DNA from: Pseudooceanicola algae | GTDB lineage: Bacteria; Pseudomonadota; Alphaproteobacteria; Rhodobacterales; Rhodobacteraceae | Direction: 5' to 3' | Length of the DNA: 64,000 bases | NCBI RefSeq assembly: GCF_003590145.2 | Contig: NZ_CP060436.1 | Coordinates: forward strand, 3,302,501-3,366,500 | Shown here: one piece after another, positions 34,642 to 42,626 of the stretch | How positions within the stretch are numbered: the stretch's first letter is position 1 | Layout of the letters: each line of letters begins with the position of its first letter | Position numbers and translations under genes: made by a program | The notes under the pieces: model-generated | What the model was told of the DNA's origin: nothing | What the model saw: only the letters and a program-made list of their open reading frames with translations | Database searches by the model: none

Positions 34642-37600
34642 ATGGTCAATTTCTTCATTCACCGCCCGGTCTTCGCCTGGGTGCTTGCCATCGTGACCAT
34701 GCTTGCCGGGGCCTTTTCCTTTACCCAGCTTCCGGTCTCGCAATACCCCGAAATCGCGCCGACCACGATCCGCATCTCGGCCAGCTACTCCGGGGCCACG
34801 GCGGATGCGGTGCAGAATTCCGTCACCTCGGTCATCGAGGACAGCCTGACCGCGATCGACGGGATGCTCTACATGGTTTCCTCCTCGCGAGAGGGGAGTT
34901 CCTCGGTCACGCTGACCTTCGATGAAAGCGTCGTGCCCGTGGATGCCCAGAACGAGGTCCAGTCCAAGGTCAGCCAGATCGAAAGCCAGCTGCCCGACAA
35001 GGTGCAGTCCAGCGGCGTGACGGTCACGCGGTCGTCGGATTCCATCCTTATGGTCGGGGCGCTGGTGTCGCCCGACGGGCGCTATTCCACGATCGAGCTT
35101 GGCGATATCCTCGACAACATGATCAGTGGCCCGGTGCAGCGTACCGAAGGCGTCGGCAGCGTGAACATCTTCGGTTCGGGCTACGCGATGCGCATCTGGC
35201 TCGATCCGCTGAAACTGGCGCAGTATCAGCTGACGCCTTCGGATGTGACCAGTGCGGTCGAGGCCCAGAACACCACCGTCTCCGTCGGCTCGCTCGGCGA
35301 TCTGCCCACCACGCAAGGGCAGCAGTTCACCGCCACGATCACGGCGCAAAGCCAGCTGACCTCGGCAGCGCAATTCGAACAGATCCTGCTTAAGGTCGAA
35401 GAAGACGGCTCGGCGGTCTTCCTCGGAGACGTGGCGCAGGTCGAAATCGGGCAGGAAGACTACGGTACCAATGCCTATTTCAACGCCGAAAACGCCGCCG
35501 GTTTCGGCGTCAACCTTTCGACCGGGGCCAATGCGGTGGACACGGCGGCGGCGGTGCGCGCCACGCTGGCCCGGCTGCTGCCCGCGCTGCCCGACGGGGT
35601 GCAGGTGGAAACCGCCTATGACACCTCGCCCTTCGTCGAACTGTCGATCGAAAAGGTCTATCACACGCTGATCGAAGCAGTGATCCTCGTGCTGCTGGTG
35701 ATCCTGATCTTCCTGCAGAAATGGCGCGCGACGCTGATCCCGATCATCGCCGTGCCGGTGGTCCTTCTGGGCACCTTCACGGTGCTGGCGGCCTTCGGCT
35801 ATTCGATCAACACGCTGACCATGTTCGCCATGGTGCTGGCCATCGGCCTGCTTGTCGATGATGCCATCGTGGTGGTCGAGAACGTCGAACGGGTGATGGA
35901 AGAAGATGGCCTCGACCCGCTGGAAGCCACCGTGAAAAGCATGGGCCAGATCACCGGGGCGTTGGTCGGCATCGCGCTGGTCCTGTCGGCGGTCTTCCTG
36001 CCGATGGCCTTCATGACCGGCTCGACAGGGGTGATCTACAAGCAGTTCTCGATCACCATCATCACCGCCATGGTGCTGTCGGCGCTGGTCGCACTGATCC
36101 TGTCGCCGGCACTATGCGCCACCTTGCTGCGCTCGTCCAAAGAGGGCAGCAGCATCGCCCCGGCGCGCTGGTTCAACCGAAATTTCAACCGGGTGACACG
36201 GGGCTATTCCGGCATCGTCCGGCGTTTCCTGAAGGCGCCCTTCATCATGCTGGTGCTGCTGGCCGCGGTCACATTCGGGGCGGGCGCGATCTATACCAAG
36301 CTGCCGTCGTCCTTCCTGCCGGAAGAGGATCAGGGCGTGATGATGGTGATCGTCCGCCTGACCGAAGGTTCGACCACCGCGCAGACCAAGGCCGTGGTGG
36401 ACCAGATCGATGCCTACCTGCGCACCGAGGAAGCCGAGGCCGTGGAAAGCACCTTTGCCACGCTCGGCTTCGGGTTCGGCGGGTCGGGGCAGAATGCCGC
36501 GATGGTCTTTGCCAAGCTGAAGGATTTCGAGGACCGCGAAGGCGACGGCGCGACCGCCGGCGAAGTCGTGGGGCGGGGCAACGCCCGTTTCGGCAACCTG
36601 CGCGCCGGGCGGGTCTTCTTCATCCAGCCACCGGCCATTCCGGGGCTGGGCAATACCTCGGGCTTTTCGATGTACCTGATCGACCAGGCGGGCAACGGGC
36701 TGACGGCCCTGCGCACCGCTGCGGCCGAGCTTGAGGCGCAGGCCACCGCGGATCCGCGTGTGCAGAACCTGCGCGTGACCGGGGATGAAGACGAGGCCGT
36801 GTTGCAGATCAACCTCGATCAGCAGAAGGCCGAAAGCTTTGGCGTCTCGCTGTCCAGCGTCAACGCGCTGCTGTCGATCATCTTCTCGGGCTCTTCGGTC
36901 AACGATTTCAACATGAACGGCAATCTGCGCCCCGTGATGGTGCAGGGGGGCGCGGAATTCCGCATGCAGCCCGAAGACATCGCCAGTTGGTACGCCCGCA
37001 ACGATGCCGGAGAGATGGTGCCCTTTGCCTCCTTCATGACCACGGACTGGGTGTCGTCCTTTCCGTCGCTGGCGCGCTATGGCGGGACCTCGGCCATGTC
37101 GATTTCCGGGTCGCCCACGGCCGGAACATCTTCGGGCGATGCAATTGACGCGATGGAGGAAATCGTCGCCGGCATCGACGGGGACTTCGACGTGGCCTGG
37201 ACCGGGCTGTCCTATCAGGAACTGCAATCCGGGAACCAGGCGCCCTACCTTTATGCGCTTTCGGTGCTCGTGGTCTTCCTGTCGCTGGCCGCGCTGTACG
37301 AAAGCTGGTCGATCCCCTTCTCGGTCATGCTGGCGGTGCCGGTCGGTATCTTGGGCGCGCTTACGGCGGCCTGGTTCGCGGGCGGCGACAATGACGTCTA
37401 CTTCAAGGTGGGCATCCTGACGACCATCGGGCTGGCGGCCAAGAACGCCATCCTGATCGTCGAGTTCGCCAAGGATCTGGAGGCCGAAGGCAAGGAACTG
37501 GTCGAAGCCACGATCCAGGCCGCGCGGATGCGGCTGCGGCCCATCCTGATGACCTCCTTCGCCTTCATGCTGGGGGTGGTGCCGCTTGCCACCGCCAGCG

Positions 37601-37746
37601 GGGCCGGGGCGGCGGCGCAGAACGCCATCGGCATCGGCGTGTTGGGTGGCATGGCCGCGGCGACCTTCATCGGTGTCTTCATGATCCCCAGCTTCTATGT
37701 CTTCGTGCGCCGGATGGCGGACCGTACGTCGCGCCGCAAGGCCTGA
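34642..37746 (+). CDS. RND efflux permease, HAE1 family (AcrB/MexB-like)
   Basis: A 1034-residue inner-membrane pump. It has the N-terminal FFIHRPVFAWVLAIVTML, two large periplasmic loops and 12 membrane segments. The proton-relay aspartates are in GLLVDDAIVVVENVERV of the fourth segment. Length and motifs are those of drug/hydrophobe exporters that trimerise and work with the adaptor encoded just before. It lies directly after the siderophore locus but behind a strong terminator. AcrB-type pumps export siderophores in some bacteria, so that role is worth testing but is not shown. Confidence 0.93.
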   Translation: MVNFFIHRPVFAWVLAIVTMLAGAFSFTQLPVSQYPEIAPTTIRISASYSGATADAVQNSVTSVIEDSLTAIDGMLYMVSSSREGSSSVTLTFDESVVPVDAQNEVQSKVSQIESQLPDKVQSSGVTVTRSSDSILMVGALVSPDGRYSTIELGDILDNMISGPVQRTEGVGSVNIFGSGYAMRIWLDPLKLAQYQLTPSDVTSAVEAQNTTVSVGSLGDLPTTQGQQFTATITAQSQLTSAAQFEQILLKVEEDGSAVFLGDVAQVEIGQEDYGTNAYFNAENAAGFGVNLSTGANAVDTAAAVRATLARLLPALPDGVQVETAYDTSPFVELSIEKVYHTLIEAVILVLLVILIFLQKWRATLIPIIAVPVVLLGTFTVLAAFGYSINTLTMFAMVLAIGLLVDDAIVVVENVERVMEEDGLDPLEATVKSMGQITGALVGIALVLSAVFLPMAFMTGSTGVIYKQFSITIITAMVLSALVALILSPALCATLLRSSKEGSSIAPARWFNRNFNRVTRGYSGIVRRFLKAPFIMLVLLAAVTFGAGAIYTKLPSSFLPEEDQGVMMVIVRLTEGSTTAQTKAVVDQIDAYLRTEEAEAVESTFATLGFGFGGSGQNAAMVFAKLKDFEDREGDGATAGEVVGRGNARFGNLRAGRVFFIQPPAIPGLGNTSGFSMYLIDQAGNGLTALRTAAAELEAQATADPRVQNLRVTGDEDEAVLQINLDQQKAESFGVSLSSVNALLSIIFSGSSVNDFNMNGNLRPVMVQGGAEFRMQPEDIASWYARNDAGEMVPFASFMTTDWVSSFPSLARYGGTSAMSISGSPTAGTSSGDAIDAMEEIVAGIDGDFDVAWTGLSYQELQSGNQAPYLYALSVLVVFLSLAALYESWSIPFSVMLAVPVGILGALTAAWFAGGDNDVYFKVGILTTIGLAAKNAILIVEFAKDLEAEGKELVEATIQAARMRLRPILMTSFAFMLGVVPLATASGAGAAAQNAIGIGVLGGMAAATFIGVFMIPSFYVFVRRMADRTSRRKA

Positions 37747-38076
37747 ACGTCTGTCACGTGCTCCCGCGTCCTTCGGTTGCGAACCGGAGGGCGCGGAGTC
37801 GGCGCCCGTGCCCTTCCGACAAGTTTTCATTAACCAAGCTGATGAATTGGTTTACCTTTTTTTGGATTTCCCGAGACGCGGGGCGTTCAATATCGTATTC
37901 ATGATGTAAGGACGCCCTGCCGGCACCGAAGACGGGATCTTCGCGACCGGGCCGGGCGTCAGTGGCAAAGCCGCGCTTTCAAGAAAACTCGTGTGACGGT
38001 GTGGGCCGCTTCTGCGCCCGTGATCGTCAGCGCATTCCCCCACATTCGTCGCTTCTGCAGGAACAGGAGACCCGAG
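37747..38076. other. Intergenic region after the RND operon
   Basis: About 330 bases. An inverted repeat AACCAA-N9-TTGGTT at 37832-37852 is followed by CTTTTTTTT and could be a weak terminator for the pump operon. The remainder should hold the promoter of the response-regulator gene. No gene recognised. Confidence 0.5.
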
Positions 38077-38778
38077 ATGCGCCTTCTCGTGACGGATACG
38101 ACCTGGAATATCGCCGGCCTTGCCCATAACCTGGGCAAGGAAGGTTTCTACATTTCCGAAGCGGCCAATGCCGAGGAAACCCTGGAATTCGCAGCCTCGG
38201 CCGAGATCGATGCCATTCTGGTCGATCCCGATATGCCCGACATGCCGGCGGTGAAGCTGGTCGCGCGTCTGCGGATGGCCCATCCGCATCTGGTGATCTG
38301 CGTCGTGTCGCGGCGCAATACCGATGAAATCCGGGCCCCGTTCCTGATTGCCGGCGCCGACGACGTGATCGAATGGCCCGACCGAACCCAGGAAATCGCG
38401 GCGCGGCTCAGGGCTTTTGTGCGCCGGGCGGCGGGGTTCGCCTTGCCGGTGCTGGAAACCGGGGGGCTGCGGCTGGATTTGGGGCAGATGAAGCTGCACT
38501 ACGAAGAGATGCCGATCCACCTGACACGCGTGGAATACGAGATGATCGAGATGCTGATGCTGCGCAACGGCCGGATCGTCACCCGCGATCAGATCATGAT
38601 GCAGATCTACGCCTGGGAAGACGAACCGGACCCCAAGATCATCGACGTCTACACCTGCCGCATCCGCGCCAAGCTGGCCGCGATCGGTGCGCCGGACGAC
38701 CTGATCGTGACTTGCTTCGGGCAGGGCCTGCGCATCCCCTATCTGGTCGAACCCCCACGCAAGACCGAGGCGGCCTGA
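38077..38778 (+). CDS. CtrA-like response regulator with degenerate receiver
   Basis: A 233-residue OmpR/CtrA-type protein. The start is supported by AGGAG seven bases ahead. The C-terminal winged-helix domain resembles CtrA (LTRVEYEMIEMLMLRNGRIV, then EPDPKIIDVYTCRIRAKL). The receiver (residues 1-115) keeps a candidate phospho-acceptor Asp50 (LVDPDMPDM). It has lost the usual N-terminal acidic pair (VTDTTW instead of a double acid) and the conserved lysine near 100 (IEWPDR where CtrA has LTKPF). It probably does not respond to phosphorylation in the usual way. No kinase gene is next to it. Confidence 0.75.
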   Translation: MRLLVTDTTWNIAGLAHNLGKEGFYISEAANAEETLEFAASAEIDAILVDPDMPDMPAVKLVARLRMAHPHLVICVVSRRNTDEIRAPFLIAGADDVIEWPDRTQEIAARLRAFVRRAAGFALPVLETGGLRLDLGQMKLHYEEMPIHLTRVEYEMIEMLMLRNGRIVTRDQIMMQIYAWEDEPDPKIIDVYTCRIRAKLAAIGAPDDLIVTCFGQGLRIPYLVEPPRKTEAA

Positions 38779-38797
38779 GGTCCAGCACGCACGCATG

Positions 38798-38812
38798 TTA
38801 GCAAAACGTTAA
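38798..38812 (+). promoter_or_regulatory. CtrA-site-like motif
   Basis: TTAG-N7-TTAA (TTAGCAAAACGTTAA) differs by one base from the CtrA consensus TTAA-N7-TTAA. It lies between the CtrA-like regulator gene and the next gene, 52 bases before the start of the latter. Confidence 0.4.
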
Positions 38813-38863
38813 CCACGACCCGCGAGACTTTAACGGCCCGGAAGAAACGGGCGGAGTCTACGG

Positions 38864-39544
38864 ATGCACCGGGCGGCAACCTTTTTGATCGGAATCGCGA
38901 CGTCCTTGGGCGTCGGGCAGGCGCAGGCGGGGGCCTGGCCGCGCGGCGAGGGCAATCATTTTGTCTCGTCAGCGGTATACCTGCATCAGGGGAAGGACAG
39001 CGATTGGACCTCGCTGACTTATTTCCACGAATATGGCCTGACCCCGGACCTGACCATCGGGGCCGACATTGGCGGGGCGATTTCCGATGTCGGCAAGGCG
39101 GTCCTGTTTCTGGCCTATCCGCTGCCGCCGATGTTCGGGTTGAACATCGGCGGCCAGATCGGCATCGGCACGGTCGATCGCCAGCCGGTGTTGCGTCCGG
39201 GGATTTCCTTTGGGCGCGGGTCGGAAAAACCTTCCGGCTGGATCGTCACCGATGCGGTGCTGGAATATTTCATCGACGACCAGACCTATGACTGGAAGGT
39301 CGACACCACCTTCGGGCTGAACGTGACCGAGGGGCTGAAGCTGTATGGGCAGATCCAGTCGGGCCAGATCTATGGCGATCTGCCCTATGCCCGGCTGGAA
39401 GGGTCGGCGGCGGTCCGGTTGCGGCCGGGGCTGGACCTTGACCTCGGGGCCTCGTCGGGGCTGTACAACAGTGATGACCTGCGGCTGAAGATCGGCATCT
39501 GGCGCAGTTTTTTAAGGTTTCACCGGGCTTTTGACCGCGCCTGA
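38864..39544 (+). CDS. Exported beta-rich protein of unknown function
   Basis: A 226-residue protein with a signal peptide (FLIGIATSLGVGQAQA, then GAWPRGEGNHF). The mature part is a series of short amphipathic beta-strands rich in glycine and aromatic residues (FVSSAVYLHQ, LTIGADIGGAI, LNIGGQIGIGTV, KLYGQIQSGQIYGDLPY). It ends in strands with IWRSFLRF. It looks like a small outer-membrane barrel, but it belongs to no family I can name. It follows the CtrA-like gene by 85 bases and precedes a HugZ-like gene by 19. Confidence 0.65.
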   Translation: MHRAATFLIGIATSLGVGQAQAGAWPRGEGNHFVSSAVYLHQGKDSDWTSLTYFHEYGLTPDLTIGADIGGAISDVGKAVLFLAYPLPPMFGLNIGGQIGIGTVDRQPVLRPGISFGRGSEKPSGWIVTDAVLEYFIDDQTYDWKVDTTFGLNVTEGLKLYGQIQSGQIYGDLPYARLEGSAAVRLRPGLDLDLGASSGLYNSDDLRLKIGIWRSFLRFHRAFDRA

Positions 39545-39563
39545 CCCGCGCTAGGGTGCGGGC

Positions 39564-40049
39564 ATGACAGACCCCTTTCGCCCGGTGGGCGACGGCGCCC
39601 GCGCCACGGCCGTGACCCTGATGCAACTGCCCCATGCTGCCCTTGCCACGCTGACCGGGCAGGGGGCGCCCTTCGTGACGCGCATCGCCCTGGCGCGGGA
39701 TCCCGGCGGCGTGCCCCTGACACTGGTGTCCCGGCTGGCGCTGCACACCGAGGCCCTGCTGACCGGCGCGTCCTGTTCACTGCTGCTGGGAGAACCGGGG
39801 GACAAGGGCGACCCGCTGACCCACCCGCGCCTGACCGTGCAGGCCCGGCCGGCGCCGGTGCTGCGCGATGATCCCGGCTTTGACGATTTGGCGCAGCACT
39901 ACATCAGCCAGCGTCCCAAGGCGCAGCTTTACATCGGGTTCACGGATTTCCTGTTGGTGCGCCTGATGCCCGAGACCGCGTTTCTGAACGGTGGCTTCGG
40001 CAAGGCCTATCGCCTGACGCCCGGCGATCTTGGTCTGGCATCGCCCTGA
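39564..40049 (+). CDS. HugZ-like PPOX-fold FMN/haem-binding protein
   Basis: A 161-residue protein of the pyridoxamine-phosphate-oxidase fold. Typical stretches are MQLPHAALATL at the N-terminus, PFVTRIALARD, LTHPRLTVQARP and the C-terminal block RPKAQLYIGFTDFLLVRLMP then LNGGFGKAYRL. HugZ-type relatives act in haem use, but many members are FMN-binding proteins of unknown role, and the haem-degrading activity cannot be assumed. The small gap to the preceding exported-protein gene suggests joint transcription. Confidence 0.78.
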   Translation: MTDPFRPVGDGARATAVTLMQLPHAALATLTGQGAPFVTRIALARDPGGVPLTLVSRLALHTEALLTGASCSLLLGEPGDKGDPLTHPRLTVQARPAPVLRDDPGFDDLAQHYISQRPKAQLYIGFTDFLLVRLMPETAFLNGGFGKAYRLTPGDLGLASP

Positions 40050-40053
40050 CATG

Positions 40054-40074
40054 AAAACGGCCCCCGCAGGGGCC
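40054..40074 (-). terminator. Terminator of lysS
   Basis: GGCCCC pairs with GGGGCC around a four-base loop, followed on the minus strand by GTTTTC. It lies between the convergent HugZ-like and lysS genes, 27 bases past the lysS stop. Confidence 0.75.
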
Positions 40075-40100
40075 GCCCATGATCGTCTTTCAAAAACGGA

Positions 40101-41675
40101 TCAAAGCAGATCGCCGGCCAGCGCGCGGTCGATCAGATCGGCCGTTTCCGCGACGCCATAGAGCGCGATGAAACCACCGAACCGCGGGCCCTGGCTGGCA
40201 CCCAGAAGCACCTCGTAAAGGCAGGAGAACCACTGCTTCATCGGGTCGAACCGATCCCGGCCGACGGTATAGACCACCGATTGCAGCCCCTCATCGGTCA
40301 TCTCGCCGTCATGGGCCCGAAGCGCGTCGCGCAGCGCTTCCAGCGCCTCGCGCTCGGCGTCGGTCGGGGCTCGGAAGACCTTGCCGGGTTTCACGAAGTC
40401 ATTGTAGTAGCGCACCGCGAAACCGGCGGCCTGATCCATCTGGGGGTTCGCCTCGGGGCTGGCTTCGGGCGCGTAACGGCCGATGAAGCCCCAAAGGGTC
40501 TCCTTGTCCTCGGCACCCGAGACCGAGGCGAGGTTCAGCAGCATAGAGAAGGGCACGACCATGTCGCTGGCCGGCACGTCGCCGCCGTGGATATGCCAGA
40601 CCGGGTTGGCCAGCTGGCCCTTGGCATCCTGATCGGGATAGGCACGCAGCTGCTGGTGATATTCGTCCATCGCCCGCGGGATCACGTCAAAGAACAGCCG
40701 CTTGGCGGTCTTGGGCTTCTGGAACATGAAGTAGCTCAGGCTCTCGGTGCTGGCATAGCTCAGCCATTCGTCGATCGAGATCCCGTTGCCGCTGGATTTC
40801 GAGATCTTCTGGCCCTTGTCGTCGAGGAACAGTTCATACGTGAAATGCTCGGGCTTCTTGCCGCCGAGGATCTCGCAGATGCGGTCGTAGATCGGCGTGT
40901 TGGTGGAATGGTCCTTGCCGTACATCTCGAAATCCACGGCCAGCGCGGCCCACCGGGCGCCGAAGTCGGGCTTCCACTGCAGCTTCACGTTTCCGCCCGT
41001 CACGGGCAGGGTCCATTCGCGGCCGTCTTCGTCGTCGAAGGTGACGGTGTAATCGGTCGCGTTGACCTCTTTCATCGGGACGTAAAGCACGCGCCCGGTT
41101 TCCGGATGGATCGGCAGGAAGATGGAATAGGTCTGCTGGCGTTCCTCGCGCAGGGACTTCAGCATCACCTTCATCACGTCATCGTATTTCTCGACGGCGC
41201 GTTTCAGCACCTCGTCGAAGGCACCGGAGGCATAGAATTCCGTGGCCGAGAAGAACTCGTACTCGAAGCCGAAGGTATCGAGGAACCGGCGCAGCATGGC
41301 GTTGTTGTGATGGCCGAAGCTGTCGAATTCGCCGAAGGGATCGGGGACACTGGTCAGGGGACGGTGCAGGTTTTCCTTCAGCAGGTCCTGGTTTGGGACG
41401 TTGCCGGGGACCTTGCGCATGCCGTCCATGTCGTCGCTGAAACAGATCAGCCGGGTCGGGATGTCGCTGATTTCCTGGAAAGCACGGCGGATCATCGTGG
41501 TGCGCAGCACCTCACCGAAGGTGCCGATATGGGGCAGGCCCGAGGGGCCGTAGCCGGTTTCGAACAGGACGTGGCCGGATTTCGGCGGAGTCTTCTCGTA
41601 ACGCTTCGCCAGGCGGCGGGCCTCTTCGAAAGGCCAGGCCTTCGATTCCAGTGCAGCAGCGCGCAGATCGGACAT
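40101..41675 (-). CDS. lysS: Lysyl-tRNA synthetase, class I
   Basis: A 524-residue class I LysRS (LysK type), the form found in archaea and alphaproteobacteria, not the class II enzyme of E. coli. The HIGH motif is PHIGT at 49-53, and the KMSKS motif is KISKS in [13 protein letters not shown]. The start MSDLRAAAL has GGAG seven bases ahead and is preferred over an ATG eight codons earlier. It charges tRNA-Lys in the cytoplasm. It is a single-gene unit with its own terminator, divergent from the TerB-like gene. Confidence 0.95.
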   Translation of the reverse strand: MSDLRAAALESKAWPFEEARRLAKRYEKTPPKSGHVLFETGYGPSGLPHIGTFGEVLRTTMIRRAFQEISDIPTRLICFSDDMDGMRKVPGNVPNQDLLKENLHRPLTSVPDPFGEFDSFGHHNNAMLRRFLDTFGFEYEFFSATEFYASGAFDEVLKRAVEKYDDVMKVMLKSLREERQQTYSIFLPIHPETGRVLYVPMKEVNATDYTVTFDDEDGREWTLPVTGGNVKLQWKPDFGARWAALAVDFEMYGKDHSTNTPIYDRICEILGGKKPEHFTYELFLDDKGQKISKSSGNGISIDEWLSYASTESLSYFMFQKPKTAKRLFFDVIPRAMDEYHQQLRAYPDQDAKGQLANPVWHIHGGDVPASDMVVPFSMLLNLASVSGAEDKETLWGFIGRYAPEASPEANPQMDQAAGFAVRYYNDFVKPGKVFRAPTDAEREALEALRDALRAHDGEMTDEGLQSVVYTVGRDRFDPMKQWFSCLYEVLLGASQGPRFGGFIALYGVAETADLIDRALAGDLL

Positions 41676-41809
41676 GATCGTCTCCATAGAACAGGGCAAC
41701 CCCTTCGCCGGGGCCTGCGCTTCCTATTGTGCGGGGGCGGAGAGGTCAATATTCTGAAGGGAAAGCCCCTGCGACGCGGTTTCGTCGCGGATCCCAAGGA
41801 AGGACCCCC

Positions 41810-42235
41810 ATGGCCCCCACACCTCCCCATACGCTGTCATCGCAGGATTGCCTCGTGCTGCTGATGATCGCGGTTTCCGTTTCCGACCAGAACGTGCGGA
41901 CTGCCGAGCTGATCAAGATCGAGAACCAGGTGAATACCCTGCCGATCTTCGGCGCCTATGACGACAGTCGCATCCAGCAGATGTCGCTGATCGTGTTCGA
42001 ACTGTTTTCCGAAGAAGACGGGTTGGATGCGCTGTTCGGCCTGATCCGCGACAACCTGCCCGCGCGGCTGTTCGAGACCGCCTATGCGCTGGCCTGCGAT
42101 GTGGCCGCCGCCGATGGCACCTTGCGCGAAGCCGAGCTGCGCCTGCTGGAAGAGATCCGCTATGAGCTGGATCTGGACCGGCTTCATGCCGCCGCGATCG
42201 AGCGTGGCGCGCGCGCGCGCCACCTGACCGAGTGA
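41810..42235 (+). CDS. TerB-like protein
   Basis: A 141-residue all-helical protein. Its C-terminal half carries ALACDVAAADGTLREAELRL, the acidic signature of the TerB/DjlA-N fold, which binds metal ions. AAGGAAGGA lies five bases before the ATG. It is divergent from lysS. TerB-family proteins are linked to tellurite resistance and stress responses, but many lone members like this one have no known function. Confidence 0.75.
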   Translation: MAPTPPHTLSSQDCLVLLMIAVSVSDQNVRTAELIKIENQVNTLPIFGAYDDSRIQQMSLIVFELFSEEDGLDALFGLIRDNLPARLFETAYALACDVAAADGTLREAELRLLEEIRYELDLDRLHAAAIERGARARHLTE

Positions 42236-42387
42236 GTCACCCTGCGCGATAGGCAAGGTCCCGCCCAACCCGCGCAGATAGCTAGAATGCTGACCTCTTC
42301 GTGAGCCTGTGTGTCTTGCAAGAATCCCCATCCGGGGCAAATTGGCAGGCGAGCAGACAAGAACGACTCACAAAAGGGAGCAGTCAC

Positions 42388-42540
42388 ATGAAACGCAGGT
42401 TTCTCATCATCGGTCTGGGCGTTCTATGCCTGATGCCGATCCTCGGCGCCTATGTCGAAAAGACCATGCCGGAAGGCGCGGTGCTGAAGGCGGTGCGCCT
42501 TCAGGCCGACAAGCCAGAGCCGCGGCATTGGGTCTATTGA
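42388..42540 (+). CDS. Small single-pass membrane or exported protein (50 residues)
   Basis: A 50-residue protein with one hydrophobic segment (RRFLIIGLGVLCLMPILGAY) behind a positively charged start and a short polar tail ending EPRHWVY. AAAGGGAG lies seven bases ahead of the ATG. The segment could be an uncleaved anchor or a signal peptide. No family recognised. It stands alone between the TerB-like gene and the convergent dacB. Confidence 0.6.
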   Translation: MKRRFLIIGLGVLCLMPILGAYVEKTMPEGAVLKAVRLQADKPEPRHWVY

Positions 42541-42626
42541 TCGCTGCCTGGGCAGGCCCGGCTGATCCGCGCAAGCGGGCCTGCGGTTACAGAGGACGTT
42601 GCTGAGTTCTGTATATTTCGGGGCTG

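Noticed and set aside
38077-38778. Canonical CtrA
   Set aside because: The receiver lacks key acidic and lysine residues that CtrA keeps, and the sequence outside the DNA-binding core is too different.
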